A stretch of DNA of 32,363 bases from positions 1 through 32,363 of the forward strand of contig JAJZIH010000017.1 in NCBI GenBank assembly GCA_021810635.1. The letters run 5' to 3'. This DNA comes from Pseudomonadota bacterium (lineage in GTDB: Bacteria > Pseudomonadota > Gammaproteobacteria > JAKAQQ01). This document shows positions 7,622 through 16,175 of the stretch, one piece after another. Every line of letters begins with the position of its first letter. Within the stretch, counting starts at the first letter, position 1. The notes under the pieces are model-generated. The model saw nothing but the letters and a program-made list of their open reading frames with translations, was not told the origin of the DNA and searched no databases. The position numbers and the translations under genes are program-made.

Positions 7622-8505
7622 ACGCCGTCACCGAAGATGACGCGTTCGATCGGGAAGACCGGTCCGTCGACGCAGACACGACGCATGGCCAGCCCGCCGG
7701 GTTCCCGGATGGGTACGGCACATCCGGCGCAGCCCCCCACGGCGCAGGCCATGTTTTCCTCAAGGCAGAGCGCTCCGCCGAAGCCCCGGCCACGGGCGAT
7801 TTCCTGCACGGTGGCCATGAGGGGCTTCGGTCCGCAACTGAATACTTGGCAGCGGTCGCGGTTCGTGAATGATTTTTGGGCGAGCCAGCGGCTGAACAAG
7901 TCCGTGACGTAACCGGGGTAGGTTCCGGGAAGGCTCGCGCGGCTGGCCAGGGCCGAGGGGACGCCGATGCGGTCCAGGCGGGCGAGCGACCGGGAGGCCG
8001 GTGGGTCTACTGCGGGGAAGGAAGTGTGTCGGGGATGGGTCTCGAAGGGGAAGGGAAGCTCGGAGCCGCCGAAGAAAGCGAGATGGCTGCGTGTTTTCAG
8101 GGCGACGAGCCGTTCCAGCAGAAAAATGAGGGGGGGAATCCCGGTTCCGCCACCGACCGCAAGAATCCAGGTTGCCTCCGGATCCGGCTCGAAGGGAGTG
8201 CCAATGGGTCCAATCGCGCTGAGCCGGGTCCCGACCGCGCGTTGACTGAGCATGCGGGTCCCCGATCCAACGGTCTTGAACAGGATCTCGAGAGCACCCT
8301 GCCCGGCCCCCAGGATCGACATGGGTCTCCGGAAGCCGCCGGATGCGTCGCTGCTCAGGTGGATGAACATTCCGGGTCGGGCGCGTTCCGCGATCCGGGG
8401 AGCCTCAAGGCGGAGGTGGTACTGCCCGGCCGGATACGATTCGCGGGCGATGATCCGGACTGTTTCCAGGACCAGCGAACCCCGGGTCCGTGAAGAGGGG
8501 CTCAT
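7618..8505 (-). CDS. pyrK: PyrK-like dihydroorotate dehydrogenase electron-transfer subunit
   Basis: A 295-residue ferredoxin-reductase-type flavoprotein. The FAD domain has GGFRRPMSIL (the R-P-x-S flavin motif). The NAD-binding region has ILAVGGGTGIPPLIFLLERL. The C-terminal [2Fe-2S] site has ENMACAVGGCAGCAVPI and RRVCVDGPVF, giving the four Cys in PyrK-type spacing. PyrK passes electrons between class 1B dihydroorotate dehydrogenase (PyrD) and NAD. The start at 8505 overlaps the pyrB stop as ATGA, so the two are coupled; the downstream position next to pyrB supports a pyrimidine role. No pyrD is in the window, so another member of the family (a sulfide dehydrogenase-like subunit) is less likely but possible. 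Confidence 0.82.
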   Translation of the reverse strand: MSPSSRTRGSLVLETVRIIARESYPAGQYHLRLEAPRIAERARPGMFIHLSSDASGGFRRPMSILGAGQGALEILFKTVGSGTRMLSQRAVGTRLSAIGPIGTPFEPDPEATWILAVGGGTGIPPLIFLLERLVALKTRSHLAFFGGSELPFPFETHPRHTSFPAVDPPASRSLARLDRIGVPSALASRASLPGTYPGYVTDLFSRWLAQKSFTNRDRCQVFSCGPKPLMATVQEIARGRGFGGALCLEENMACAVGGCAGCAVPIREPGGLAMRRVCVDGPVFPIERVIFGDGV

Positions 8506-9446
8506 CCGGCCAGTGTCTCGAAGATTGCCATCCGGACGGGCACGCCATTCCGGACTTGTTCCCGAATGAGGGAAATCGGACTCGCGATCAGATCGCGGGC
8601 CAACTCCATATCCGGCATGACCGGACCGGGATGCATGATACGGACCCGGGGGTCGCAGATCTTCAGGCGTTCGCGGGTCAGACCATAGGCTTCCCGGTAG
8701 TGGTCCAGGTCCAGTCGGAGCCCCTCCGGAATCCGTTCCCGCTGCAGGCGCAGGGCGATGACCAGCCGGGTCCCGCGCAAGGCGTCCTCGAGCGGAAGGA
8801 GCTCGGCCTCCGGAAACTCCCCGGCTTCCGGCTCCAGGTCGGGAGGGGCGCACAGCCGGATGTCCCGGACCCCGAAGAGGCGAAGGGCGGTGAACGTGGA
8901 GCGGGCCACCCGGGAATGGCGGATATCCCCGATGATGGCGACCGAGAGCGCTCCCAGGTCGGTGAAGTGTTCGTGAACCGTGAACAGATCAAGTAGCCCC
9001 TGGCTCGGATGGGACCATTGTCCGGTGCCACCGGAAATGCAGTGGAGCGGACGGTCCAGTGGATGGATGAGCGCCTGGGCGGATTCGGGATCGCCATGTC
9101 TCAGGACCAGGAACCGGAACCCCATCGCTTCCAGTGTTGCGGCCGTTTCACCGATCGTCTCGGACTTGGCCAGAGAGGAGAGGTTGGGTGTCAGGTTCGT
9201 GACATGGTGGCCAAGCCGCCAAGCGGCGAGTTCGAACGAGGCTCGCGTCCGCGTGCTCGGTTCGCAGAACAGCAGGGCCACGGCGGCCGCGTGGTCGGAC
9301 GGCATGGCGTGCTCGGACTGACGGTGGAAGCGGGCACGGTCGAGCAGGGATTCGACCAGGGCGCGGGGCAACCCCTCCAGCGTCATCAGATGACACAGCC
9401 GGCCCGACCGGTCGATCTGGGATGGGGGGGAGTGGTTTAGGGGCAT
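8502..9446 (-). CDS. pyrB: Aspartate carbamoyltransferase catalytic subunit
   Basis: A 314-residue enzyme joining carbamoyl phosphate and aspartate in pyrimidine synthesis. The carbamoyl-phosphate signature FCEPSTRTRASFE includes S64-T65-R66-T67. The HPSQGLLDLFT segment matches the family's HPTQ loop, and MHPGPV near the C-terminus is the conserved proline loop. Length is normal. The start overlaps the 3' end of ruvX by 10 bp, and the stop overlaps the PyrK-like gene. No pyrI regulatory chain, no pyrR and no pyrC-like pseudosubunit is next to it, unlike the Pseudomonas ruvX-pyrR-pyrB-pyrC order. Confidence 0.95.
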   Translation of the reverse strand: MPLNHSPPSQIDRSGRLCHLMTLEGLPRALVESLLDRARFHRQSEHAMPSDHAAAVALLFCEPSTRTRASFELAAWRLGHHVTNLTPNLSSLAKSETIGETAATLEAMGFRFLVLRHGDPESAQALIHPLDRPLHCISGGTGQWSHPSQGLLDLFTVHEHFTDLGALSVAIIGDIRHSRVARSTFTALRLFGVRDIRLCAPPDLEPEAGEFPEAELLPLEDALRGTRLVIALRLQRERIPEGLRLDLDHYREAYGLTRERLKICDPRVRIMHPGPVMPDMELARDLIASPISLIREQVRNGVPVRMAIFETLAG

Positions 9447-9883
9447 GGCGGAGCCGGATGATTGAGGTAGGATTCGATCAGAAGGCAGGCAGCGACCGCG
9501 TCCTGGAATTGCGAGGATTTCCGTCGGGGTTGGCGGCCGTCGGCACGGTGTTCGCGCATCTCGAGCTGTGCGACTTCGGATGTTTCCCGTTCATCCCAGG
9601 GACAGACCGGCAGCGGGTACCGGACGCCCAGTTGGATGAGGAAACGCTTCAGCGAAGCGGCGAATGGCCCCTTGGCCCCGGGAACGACACCCACGATCAG
9701 GAGATCCGGGTCCCACTGGGCAACCAGGCGGTCCAAGACAGGCCACGGGAAACCGTTACGGTCGGTGCGGAGCGTTGTGAGCGGCTGGGCGCTGCCGCTC
9801 CGTCGGCTGCCGACCGCGACACCAATGTTTTTGAGACCGTAATCGAGGGCCAGAAGCGTCTGGTCGTCAGGCGTGTCCGGCAT
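9437..9883 (-). CDS. ruvX: YqgF/RuvX RNase H-like nuclease
   Basis: A 148-residue member of the YqgF (RuvX) family, implicated in 16S rRNA 5' processing and as a putative Holliday-junction resolvase. It has the first catalytic Asp in LALDYGLKNIGVAVG, the conserved PLPVCPWDERETSEVAQ segment, and the C-terminal DAVAACLLIESYL with the last acidic residue. It overlaps yqgE by 17 bp upstream and pyrB by 10 bp downstream, a compact operon. The yqgE-ruvX pairing is widespread in Proteobacteria. Confidence 0.93.
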   Translation of the reverse strand: MPDTPDDQTLLALDYGLKNIGVAVGSRRSGSAQPLTTLRTDRNGFPWPVLDRLVAQWDPDLLIVGVVPGAKGPFAASLKRFLIQLGVRYPLPVCPWDERETSEVAQLEMREHRADGRQPRRKSSQFQDAVAACLLIESYLNHPAPPCP

Positions 9884-10427
9884 CGATGCTCAAGTGACCC
9901 ATGCGGACACCGATCCGTTCGGCGGCGATTGCCCACCTTTTTTCAGGAGGCAGGGTAAAGATGAGGTCCGGATCAACCGGGCTCGAAAGCCACGCGTTTT
10001 CGCTGATTTCACGTTCCAACTGCCCCGATTCCCATCCCGCATAGCCTAGTGTGACCAGAAACCGGCTTGGTCCTTCTCCCCTGGCGATGGCATCGAGCAT
10101 GTCGCGGGAACTGCTCATCGCGAGCTGATCGTTGATCCGTTGCGTCGATTCTCCGCTACAGTCCGCGGAATGCAGAATGAAACCGCGCTCGGTCTGAACC
10201 GGCCCTCCCTGATAAACCGGCTGCTCCAGGATCTCCGACCGGTCGCTTTTGAGTGACAGGTGGCCAAACAACGATCCCAGGGTGAGATTGGTCGGGCGGT
10301 TGACGACCAGTCCCAGGGCCATTTGGGTGGTATGCAGGCAAATCAGGGTCACCGACTGGACGAAGTTGGCGTCCGCCAGATTCGGCATGGCCAGCAGAAG
10401 GTTGCCGGTCAGGAAATCCTGCTTCAT
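9867..10427 (-). CDS. yqgE: YqgE/AlgH family protein
   Basis: A 186-residue UPF0301 protein. Family marks are the N-terminal DFLTGNLLLAMPNLADANF, ALGLVVNRPTNLTL, QPVYQGGPVQTERGFILH, FLVTLGYAGWESGQLE and the ENAWL segment. Its biochemical role is unknown; in Pseudomonas AlgH influences alginate and other regulation. It lies between the TonB-like gene (57 nt upstream) and ruvX (17-bp overlap). Confidence 0.93.
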   Translation of the reverse strand: MKQDFLTGNLLLAMPNLADANFVQSVTLICLHTTQMALGLVVNRPTNLTLGSLFGHLSLKSDRSEILEQPVYQGGPVQTERGFILHSADCSGESTQRINDQLAMSSSRDMLDAIARGEGPSRFLVTLGYAGWESGQLEREISENAWLSSPVDPDLIFTLPPEKRWAIAAERIGVRMGHLSIDAGHA

Positions 10428-10483
10428 GGCTCATAGTATATCGGGTGCCGGGCCAGGATGGCCGGCTTGCAGCACGACCGAAA

Positions 10484-11446
10484 CTACGGGGTGCCCGTCC
10501 TCAGGGTATCCCGTGAGAAAACCCACTCGTAGACAAAATGCAGGGTGTGCTGGTGCCGGTGGGGGGGCAGGGGGGGGAAGGGTTCCGCTTGATCAAGGGT
10601 TTCCAGGGCCAGCCGGTTGAGATTCGGGTTACGGGACGCCCGCATGAAGTGCACGTTGGCGACTGAACCATCGGCACGCAGGCTCACGGCGAGCAGGAGA
10701 TGGCCGCGAAAGTCGGCCGGAGCGCCCTGTTGCGCGAGCAGCTGGTTTCCGACCTGTTCGATCCGTCGGCGCCACTGGTCGAGGTAACGGGCGAGAACCA
10801 GTGACCGGGCCGAGATGGACGACAGTGCGTGTGGGCGGATCCGGTCCGAACCGCGGGTCCGGCGGAAGGGGTCGGCAACGGGCGGAAGGCTCGCGTCCGA
10901 TGCGATGCGCAGCTCTCGGACATCCAGAACTTCGGTGGGAGAAGCGTGGTTTCCAGGGGTACCGGATCTGACCGCGCGGCGTGTTTCAGCGCGCCGGGCA
11001 GTCACCACGGGTTCCTGACCGTGCTGGGTCTGATGGCCGGCGGTGGTTTCCGGCCGGTTCTGGCGGGATCCCGGCCGGAAGTTCCAGATCCCGGATCCCC
11101 CCTGGGTGCCCGTTTGATTGATCTGGCCGGAAGGCAGGAAGGCGGCATGCAAAAGTCGTCTGATCCGTCGTCCCCCACCCCGCGAACGATTCTGGGCGTA
11201 GACCGTTACTGCGTGGGGAGTCCGGCGGCTTCGGGTATCGACCACGGTCACGGACAGCGGGTGCATGACGGGGTGGAAAGGATCGGACCCCCGGAAGGTG
11301 ACTCCGAGAATCACGATGGCCTCGAATGCCATGACCAGGAAACTCAGGTGGATCACCCGCTCGACGGAACGTGGTTTGGAATGCAGGGCGGCCGCGCGGT
11401 CAGGATTCGGGCGGCGGCTTGCAAGACGAGGGGGGGCTGGCACGGG
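10484..11446 (-). CDS. TonB-family energy transducer
   Basis: About 320 residues from GTG 11446. A short basic cytoplasmic part is followed by one membrane helix (VIHLSFLVMAFEAIVILGVTF). A long polar, Arg/Gln/Thr-rich periplasmic linker leads to a TonB C-terminal domain (FRGHLLLAVSLRADGSVANV...PNLNRLALETL...TLHFVYEWVF). TonB proteins couple inner-membrane proton motive force to outer-membrane receptors. Unlike classic TonB the linker is not rich in Glu-Pro/Lys-Pro, and no exbB/exbD is nearby. The Pseudomonas gshB-tonB-yqgE order supports the call. The start is uncertain: GTG 11557 or ATG 11533 would overlap gshB by up to 98 bp, and no candidate has a strong ribosome site. Confidence 0.78.
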   Translation of the reverse strand, partial: PVPAPPRLASRRPNPDRAAALHSKPRSVERVIHLSFLVMAFEAIVILGVTFRGSDPFHPVMHPLSVTVVDTRSRRTPHAVTVYAQNRSRGGGRRIRRLLHAAFLPSGQINQTGTQGGSGIWNFRPGSRQNRPETTAGHQTQHGQEPVVTARRAETRRAVRSGTPGNHASPTEVLDVRELRIASDASLPPVADPFRRTRGSDRIRPHALSSISARSLVLARYLDQWRRRIEQVGNQLLAQQGAPADFRGHLLLAVSLRADGSVANVHFMRASRNPNLNRLALETLDQAEPFPPLPPHRHQHTLHFVYEWVFSRDTLRTGTP

Positions 11447-11459
11447 CGCGGGATCCGGA

Positions 11460-12440
11460 TTACGGACCTGTCGGGGGAGAGGGTCGCGTTCCGATGAGGC
11501 AATCGATGAGTCGGCCTCCGATATCGAGGCCATAGAGACGATCGAGCTCGCGTGCACAGGTGGGGCTGGTCACATTGATTTCCGTCAGGTGGTCGCCGAT
11601 GACATCCAACCCCACAAACCAATGCCCCGCTCGAGCCAGGACGGGTCCGACCTGCGCACAGATGACCCGGTCCCGGTCGCTCAGCGCAACTCCGCGGGCT
11701 GTCCCTCCTCGGGCCAGGTTCCCCCGCGCCTCTCCCGGCGCCGGCAGGCGGGCCAGCGCATAGGGCACCGGTTGGCCATCGATCAGGAGAATGCGCTTGT
11801 CACCGTGCGTACGGATCTCCGGGATGTAGCGCTGGGCCATGATGGGGTGGCGTCCCTCATCGGTCAGGACTTCGGCAATCACATGACGGTTGAGGTCGTC
11901 CGCCGAAACGGTAAAGACCCGGGACCCCCCCATGCCATCGAGGGGTTTCAGGACGACTTGCCCGTGTTGCTCGATGAAATGGTGCAACCGGGACAGGGAA
12001 CCGGTCACCAGGGTCGGGGGGATGAGGTCCGGGAAATCCAGGATGGCCATTTTTTCGTTGGTCCGAAGAAGGGCCCCCGGTGAATTGATGATCCGTAGTC
12101 CCTCCTGTTCGGCTCGCTGCAATAGCAGGTTGGTATAGAGGTAATCCAGGTCGACGGGGGGGTCCTTACGCATGAGAAAAGCCGAGAGACGGGCCAGTGG
12201 GACCGGCTCGGGTTCCTGATCGAGTTCGAAATAATGATCGATTCGGTCGAAAACGGAAAGCGACCGGCCGGATCCCCACGTTTGGCCGTTGTGGGCAAAA
12301 AGGTCCTGTTGTTCAAAATAAACCAGGTCGAACCCTTTTTTCTGAGCAGCCAGCAACAGAAGCAGGGTGGTGTCCTTTTCCGGATGGATGGAACCGATCG
12401 GATCCATGAGGACGCCGAGACGGGGGGTCTGAACGGGCAT
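11460..12440 (-). CDS. gshB: Glutathione synthetase
   Basis: A 326-residue ATP-grasp enzyme that adds glycine to gamma-glutamylcysteine. The N-terminal GshB domain has LGVLMDPIGSIHPEKDTTL and FLMRKDPPVDLDYLYTNLLL. The ATP-grasp part has VVLKPLDGMGGSRVF, GDKRILLIDGQPVPYAL, ARGVALSDRD and HWFVGLDVIGDHLTEINVTS, with the metal-binding Glu and Asn. Length is standard. It heads the minus-strand cluster and is divergent from the pil/chp operon, whose leader begins 8 nt from the gshB start codon; the two regulatory regions must overlap. gshA is not in the window. Confidence 0.95.
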   Translation of the reverse strand: MPVQTPRLGVLMDPIGSIHPEKDTTLLLLLAAQKKGFDLVYFEQQDLFAHNGQTWGSGRSLSVFDRIDHYFELDQEPEPVPLARLSAFLMRKDPPVDLDYLYTNLLLQRAEQEGLRIINSPGALLRTNEKMAILDFPDLIPPTLVTGSLSRLHHFIEQHGQVVLKPLDGMGGSRVFTVSADDLNRHVIAEVLTDEGRHPIMAQRYIPEIRTHGDKRILLIDGQPVPYALARLPAPGEARGNLARGGTARGVALSDRDRVICAQVGPVLARAGHWFVGLDVIGDHLTEINVTSPTCARELDRLYGLDIGGRLIDCLIGTRPSPPTGP

Positions 12441-12448
12441 GGGGGATC

Positions 12449-12550
12449 TAAAGGAGGTTAGTGATCAATGGATTATGCGGCAAATTTATGGTAAAAAGTA
12501 AGAAGAGGGCCTGCCACTGGCGCAAAAGGCCCGGAGATGGAGGGGAATGA
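12449..12550 (+). promoter_or_regulatory. pilG leader with strong Shine-Dalgarno and micro-ORFs
   Basis: TAAAGGAGGT (12449-12458) is nearly perfect anti-16S complement but lies about 100 nt before pilG. Ten nucleotides after its GGAGG, an ATG (12468) opens an 8-residue frame, MDYAANLW, that stops at 12494. A GTG at 12461 opens a 29-residue frame (VINGLCGKFMVKSKKRACHW...) ending at 12550, right before pilG. A hairpin can form between GGGCCT (12507-12512) and AGGCCC (12527-12532). The layout suggests a translated leader controlling pilG, but no promoter could be placed with confidence and the peptides may simply be spurious. Confidence 0.4.
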
Positions 12551-12554
12551 ACTC

Positions 12555-13019
12555 ATGAATAGTGCTTCCGGAAGCGAACCGGCCGCTCCTAACCTGAAAG
12601 GCCTCAAGGTTCTTATCGTCGATGATAGCCGGACGGTCCGGACCAGTGCCGAGAATATGCTCCACCCGGCAGGGTGCGAGGTGGCGACGGCGGCCGATGG
12701 TTTTGAAGCGCTGGCCAAAGTGGCCGACCTCATTCCTGATATTATTTTCGTCGATGTCATGATGCCGCGCCTGGACGGGTATGAGACCTGTGTGCTCATC
12801 AAGAATAATCAACAATTCAAGAAAATTCCGATCATCATGCTGTCCAGCAAGGACGGACTTTTCGACATTGCCCGGGGCCGGATCTGCGGTGCCGAGCAGT
12901 ACCTGACCAAACCTTTTGGAAGGGAGGACCTGCTGTCGGCGATTGTCGACTTTGCATCGCCCCAGCGCACCGTTGTCCCACAGGTGAGAGAATCGAATAC
13001 CGGACCCATCACGAGGTAA
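12555..13019 (+). CDS. pilG: Twitching motility response regulator PilG
   Basis: A 154-residue single-domain CheY-like regulator. It matches PilG closely: VLIVDDSRTVRTSAENML, then DIIFVDVMMPRLDGYETC with phosphoacceptor D67, CVLIKNN, IMLSSKDGLFDIARGRI and the TKPF lysine motif. PilG receives phosphate from ChpA and promotes pilus extension, and raises cAMP in Pseudomonas. The start at 12555 is preferred because GGAGGGG (12538-12544) sits 10 nt before it; an ATG at 12537 would add six residues. First gene of the chp operon, 7 nt before pilH. Confidence 0.95.
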   Translation: MNSASGSEPAAPNLKGLKVLIVDDSRTVRTSAENMLHPAGCEVATAADGFEALAKVADLIPDIIFVDVMMPRLDGYETCVLIKNNQQFKKIPIIMLSSKDGLFDIARGRICGAEQYLTKPFGREDLLSAIVDFASPQRTVVPQVRESNTGPITR

Positions 13020-13026
13020 AGCACGA

Positions 13027-13410
13027 ATGGCAAAGATACTGGTCGTGGATGATTCACCCACTGAAGTCCATCTCTTCAAGGCGGCCCTGCAAAAAGGGGG
13101 CCACGGGGTGATTACGGCAACGAACGGCGAGGAAGCCATCGAGACCGCCCGGAACGAGAAGCCCGACCTCATCCTCATGGATGTCGTCATGCCGGGGATC
13201 AATGGATTTCAGGCCACCCGCCAGATTACCCAGAATCCGGGAACGAAGGATATCCCCGTGATCGTCGTGAGCAACAAGTCGCAGCAGACCGACCGGGTTT
13301 GGGGGCTTCGGCAGGGGGCGGCCGAATATCTCGCCAAGCCGGTCAAGGATCAGGTTCTGCTCGAGACCATCCGGAACGTTCTGGCGGGAGGAGGAAAGCG
13401 TGCCCCCTGA
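13027..13410 (+). CDS. pilH: Twitching motility response regulator PilH
   Basis: A 127-residue CheY-like protein with MAKILVVDDSPTEVHLFKAA, LILMDVVMPGINGFQATRQI (phosphoacceptor D52), VIVVSNKSQQTDRVWGLRQG and YLAKPV. The GFQATRQ and DRVWGxRQG strings are PilH-specific. PilH acts on pilus retraction and as a phosphate sink opposing PilG. It follows pilG after 7 nt and overlaps pilI by 11 bp. Confidence 0.95.
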   Translation: MAKILVVDDSPTEVHLFKAALQKGGHGVITATNGEEAIETARNEKPDLILMDVVMPGINGFQATRQITQNPGTKDIPVIVVSNKSQQTDRVWGLRQGAAEYLAKPVKDQVLLETIRNVLAGGGKRAP

Positions 13411-13954
13411 TTCCGCCACCCGGTCCGTGACGCCCTTCGCCCAGCTTAAGGCGCTCGAGACCCGGGCGCGGGCGGTGATCGCCGGCGCAGGAGGCGCAGC
13501 CAGTGCCACCCTCAGGGAATGGTCCGGACTCGCGTTCCGAGTCGGACACCAGTCTTACCTCACCGAGCGCGAGAACATCCGGGAAGTGCTGATGCCCCCG
13601 GCACTGACCCCGGTTCCGGGCGCCAAGCTGTGGCTGGTCGGGGTGGCGAACGTGGGAGGACAGATCATACCGGTCACCGACCTTTCGGCTTTTGCGGGTG
13701 GGCCTCCGATTGCACTCATGAGATTGACCCGCCTGGTTCGCGTCAACCATGAACGCAACCCGGTGGGCCTCCTGGTCGACGAGGTCCGGGGTTTCCGGCC
13801 GGTTCGGGAATCGGTTCGGGTGCCCACGGTCCGGGATGACCTGTTGCAGGCTTGGGTGCGAGGCAGTTACCGGCTCGATGATCTGCTGTACCAGCATCTC
13901 GATCTGCGGGCCTTGATTGAAAGCACCGCATTTCTCGATGCGGCGGCCGGTTAG
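13400..13954 (+). CDS. pilI: CheW-like adaptor PilI
   Basis: A 184-residue CheW-domain protein starting with GTG inside the end of pilH, with GGAGGAAAGC directly before. The CheW fold is seen in YLTERENIREVLMPPALTPV, WLVGVANVGGQIIPVTDL, and LVRVNHERNPVGLLVDEVRG. PilI couples the receptor PilJ to the kinase ChpA. Position between pilH and pilJ is the canonical one. Confidence 0.93.
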   Translation: MPPDSATRSVTPFAQLKALETRARAVIAGAGGAASATLREWSGLAFRVGHQSYLTERENIREVLMPPALTPVPGAKLWLVGVANVGGQIIPVTDLSAFAGGPPIALMRLTRLVRVNHERNPVGLLVDEVRGFRPVRESVRVPTVRDDLLQAWVRGSYRLDDLLYQHLDLRALIESTAFLDAAAG

Positions 13955-14017
13955 TCATCACTCTAGCGTGGGGAGGGAGGAGACAGTGTGCGGGGAATTT
14001 AAAAATCGAGGTGTGTC

Positions 14018-16165
14018 ATGGCAGATGTAAAGCCGGTTTCAAAACGGTTGGTATACGTGCTGATGGGGCTGTGCGTGGTCTTTTTCCTGGCCGGGGGGTG
14101 GGATCTTTTCCAAGTCTACCGGGGCCATCGGGTCGTCCGTCTCCAGGAGGATCTGCTCCAGCAGGTTTCGGCTCATCTGGGGTCCGCCCGTGGGGCCGTC
14201 CGGCGGATCCTTGCCGGGGCGCCTCATGGGCTCGGCCAGCTCCAGACGGAACAGTTGGCCTACACCCGGGCCTTGGGCCAGCTCGAAAATGGGCGTCCGG
14301 CGATCGGGCTGCCCCCGGCCCGAGGAACCTTGGGGCCCGCTTTGGTCGAACTCGTGGGTGGCGGTGCGCTGTTCAACCACACATTGGGCCTTCTCAAGGC
14401 GGAAACCGGACCGAACCGGAGAATCGCATCGTCTCTCGAGAACATCCGAGCAGGGCTGCCCCTGTTACTGCTGACGTGGCGTCACCTAGATCATCTGATG
14501 GGGAGGATCGGTGCGCCGCCACACGATGTGGTACTTTTGGGATCGGTGATCCGGAGGGCGGGGATTGCCGAACGGACCCTCAAAGACCTTCGGCATCCGG
14601 TCAAGCATCCCGCTGCGCTGCTTGATGCACTGTTCCACAACGGGCGCTTCATCTCCGAGGTTCAGGGCGGACTCCTGCACGGATCCCGCCGGCTGGGACT
14701 GCTGGGCCTTGCGGGTAATGGCCTCTTGCGCCCGACCCTCATCCGGAGCGAAAACCTGTTTGCTCCCTTGGCACACAGTTTTGGAACGCTCGAAAAAAAC
14801 GCCGTCCAGGCCCGACGGCTTTTCCGCCAGCTTTCTTCAATCGGATTTTTGTCGACCAGTCTGACGGCGGTGGCACAACGGGAACGAAACCGCCTGCTGT
14901 TGGTGCATCCGAGCCGGATCTACCGTTCCGTCTACGGTTGGTCGCTTTTGGCCGCTGGGCTGGTGATGCTGCTTCTCCTCTTCTACGTCAATGCACTGAT
15001 CAGCAACCTCCTGGCCACGCGCAGGACCCGGGATATCGAGGCCCAGCGCAACCAGTCCGCCATTCTCAAGCTGCTTGATGAGTTGGCCGGACTTTCGGAT
15101 GGCGACCTCACGGTGCAGGCTTCGGTGACCGAGGACATTACGGGAGCCATTGCCGATTCGGTGAACTTTGCCGTTGATCAGTTACGAGAACTCGTCCGGA
15201 CGATCAACCAGACGGCGGTTCAGGTCGACGATGCTGCCCGCAGGACACGGGCAACGGCCAACCATCTGGCCCAGGCCAGCTTGCACCAGACACGGCAGAT
15301 TGCCCAGGCAGGCGGCCAGATCGCCGCCATGACCAAATCCATCGAGCAAGTCTCCATCAACGCCAAGCGATCCGCGGAAGTCGCCCAGCGTTCGGTCGGA
15401 ATCGCGAACCGCGGCGCGGACGCAGTGCGGGCCACGATCGAAGGCATGAACACCATCCGTGAGACCATCCAGGAGACGGCCAAACGGATCAAACGGCTGG
15501 GTGAAAGTTCTCAGGAAATCGGCGATATCGTCGAACTCATCAATGGAATCGCTGAACAAACCAATATTCTGGCGTTGAACGCGGCGATCCAGGCGTCCAT
15601 GGCCGGCGAAGCGGGTCGTGGCTTCGCGGTGGTGGCTGACGAAGTCCAGCGGTTGGCCGAACGGGTGGGAAACGCCACACGTCAGATCGAGACCCTGGTT
15701 CGGACCATTCAGACGGATACGGGTGAGGCGGTGAGCTCCATGGAAAAAAGTACGTCAGGCGTGGTGAGTGGGGCCCAGCTTGCTGAAAATGCCGGTCGGG
15801 CCCTGACGGAAATCGAGACCGTCTCCGGCCACATGGCCAAACTGGTACAGAACATTTCGGATGTTTCGGTCCAGCAGGCCGCCGCCTCGCAGGATGTGGT
15901 GCGGACCATGAACGTCATTCAGGAGATTACCGTCCAGACGACGGAGGGAACCGAGGCCACGGCACGCGATATCGGTCAGCTGGCCGAACTGGCCGGTACC
16001 TTGCGCCGGACCGTTTCCGGCTTCAAGCTTCCGGACGATTTGGGACTTGAGGCCGACGCGGGACCGGAGGAGGGCCCCTCCCCGGCAACCGGATCCACTG
16101 CCTCGCCACCTCCCGAACTCAATGAGGAAGTTTCCATGAACGAGTTGTCGGTGGGTTCAAGCTAG
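14018..16165 (+). CDS. pilJ: Methyl-accepting chemotaxis protein PilJ
   Basis: A 715-residue receptor. The first membrane helix is at about 9-27 ([19 protein letters not shown]). A periplasmic sensor of about 280 residues follows, then the second helix at about 309-328 ([15 protein letters not shown]) and a HAMP-like segment with [16 protein letters not shown]. The cytoplasmic coiled coil has the conserved tip [20 protein letters not shown], then [20 protein letters not shown] (about 506-560). In the Chp system PilJ senses pilus or surface contact and controls ChpA. A Shine-Dalgarno GAGG precedes the ATG. No pilK methyltransferase follows: chpA begins 10 nt later. Confidence 0.95.
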   Translation: MADVKPVSKRLVYVLMGLCVVFFLAGGWDLFQVYRGHRVVRLQEDLLQQVSAHLGSARGAVRRILAGAPHGLGQLQTEQLAYTRALGQLENGRPAIGLPPARGTLGPALVELVGGGALFNHTLGLLKAETGPNRRIASSLENIRAGLPLLLLTWRHLDHLMGRIGAPPHDVVLLGSVIRRAGIAERTLKDLRHPVKHPAALLDALFHNGRFISEVQGGLLHGSRRLGLLGLAGNGLLRPTLIRSENLFAPLAHSFGTLEKNAVQARRLFRQLSSIGFLSTSLTAVAQRERNRLLLVHPSRIYRSVYGWSLLAAGLVMLLLLFYVNALISNLLATRRTRDIEAQRNQSAILKLLDELAGLSDGDLTVQASVTEDITGAIADSVNFAVDQLRELVRTINQTAVQVDDAARRTRATANHLAQASLHQTRQIAQAGGQIAAMTKSIEQVSINAKRSAEVAQRSVGIANRGADAVRATIEGMNTIRETIQETAKRIKRLGESSQEIGDIVELINGIAEQTNILALNAAIQASMAGEAGRGFAVVADEVQRLAERVGNATRQIETLVRTIQTDTGEAVSSMEKSTSGVVSGAQLAENAGRALTEIETVSGHMAKLVQNISDVSVQQAAASQDVVRTMNVIQEITVQTTEGTEATARDIGQLAELAGTLRRTVSGFKLPDDLGLEADAGPEEGPSPATGSTASPPPELNEEVSMNELSVGSS

Positions 16166-16175
16166 GCGCTTCTCC

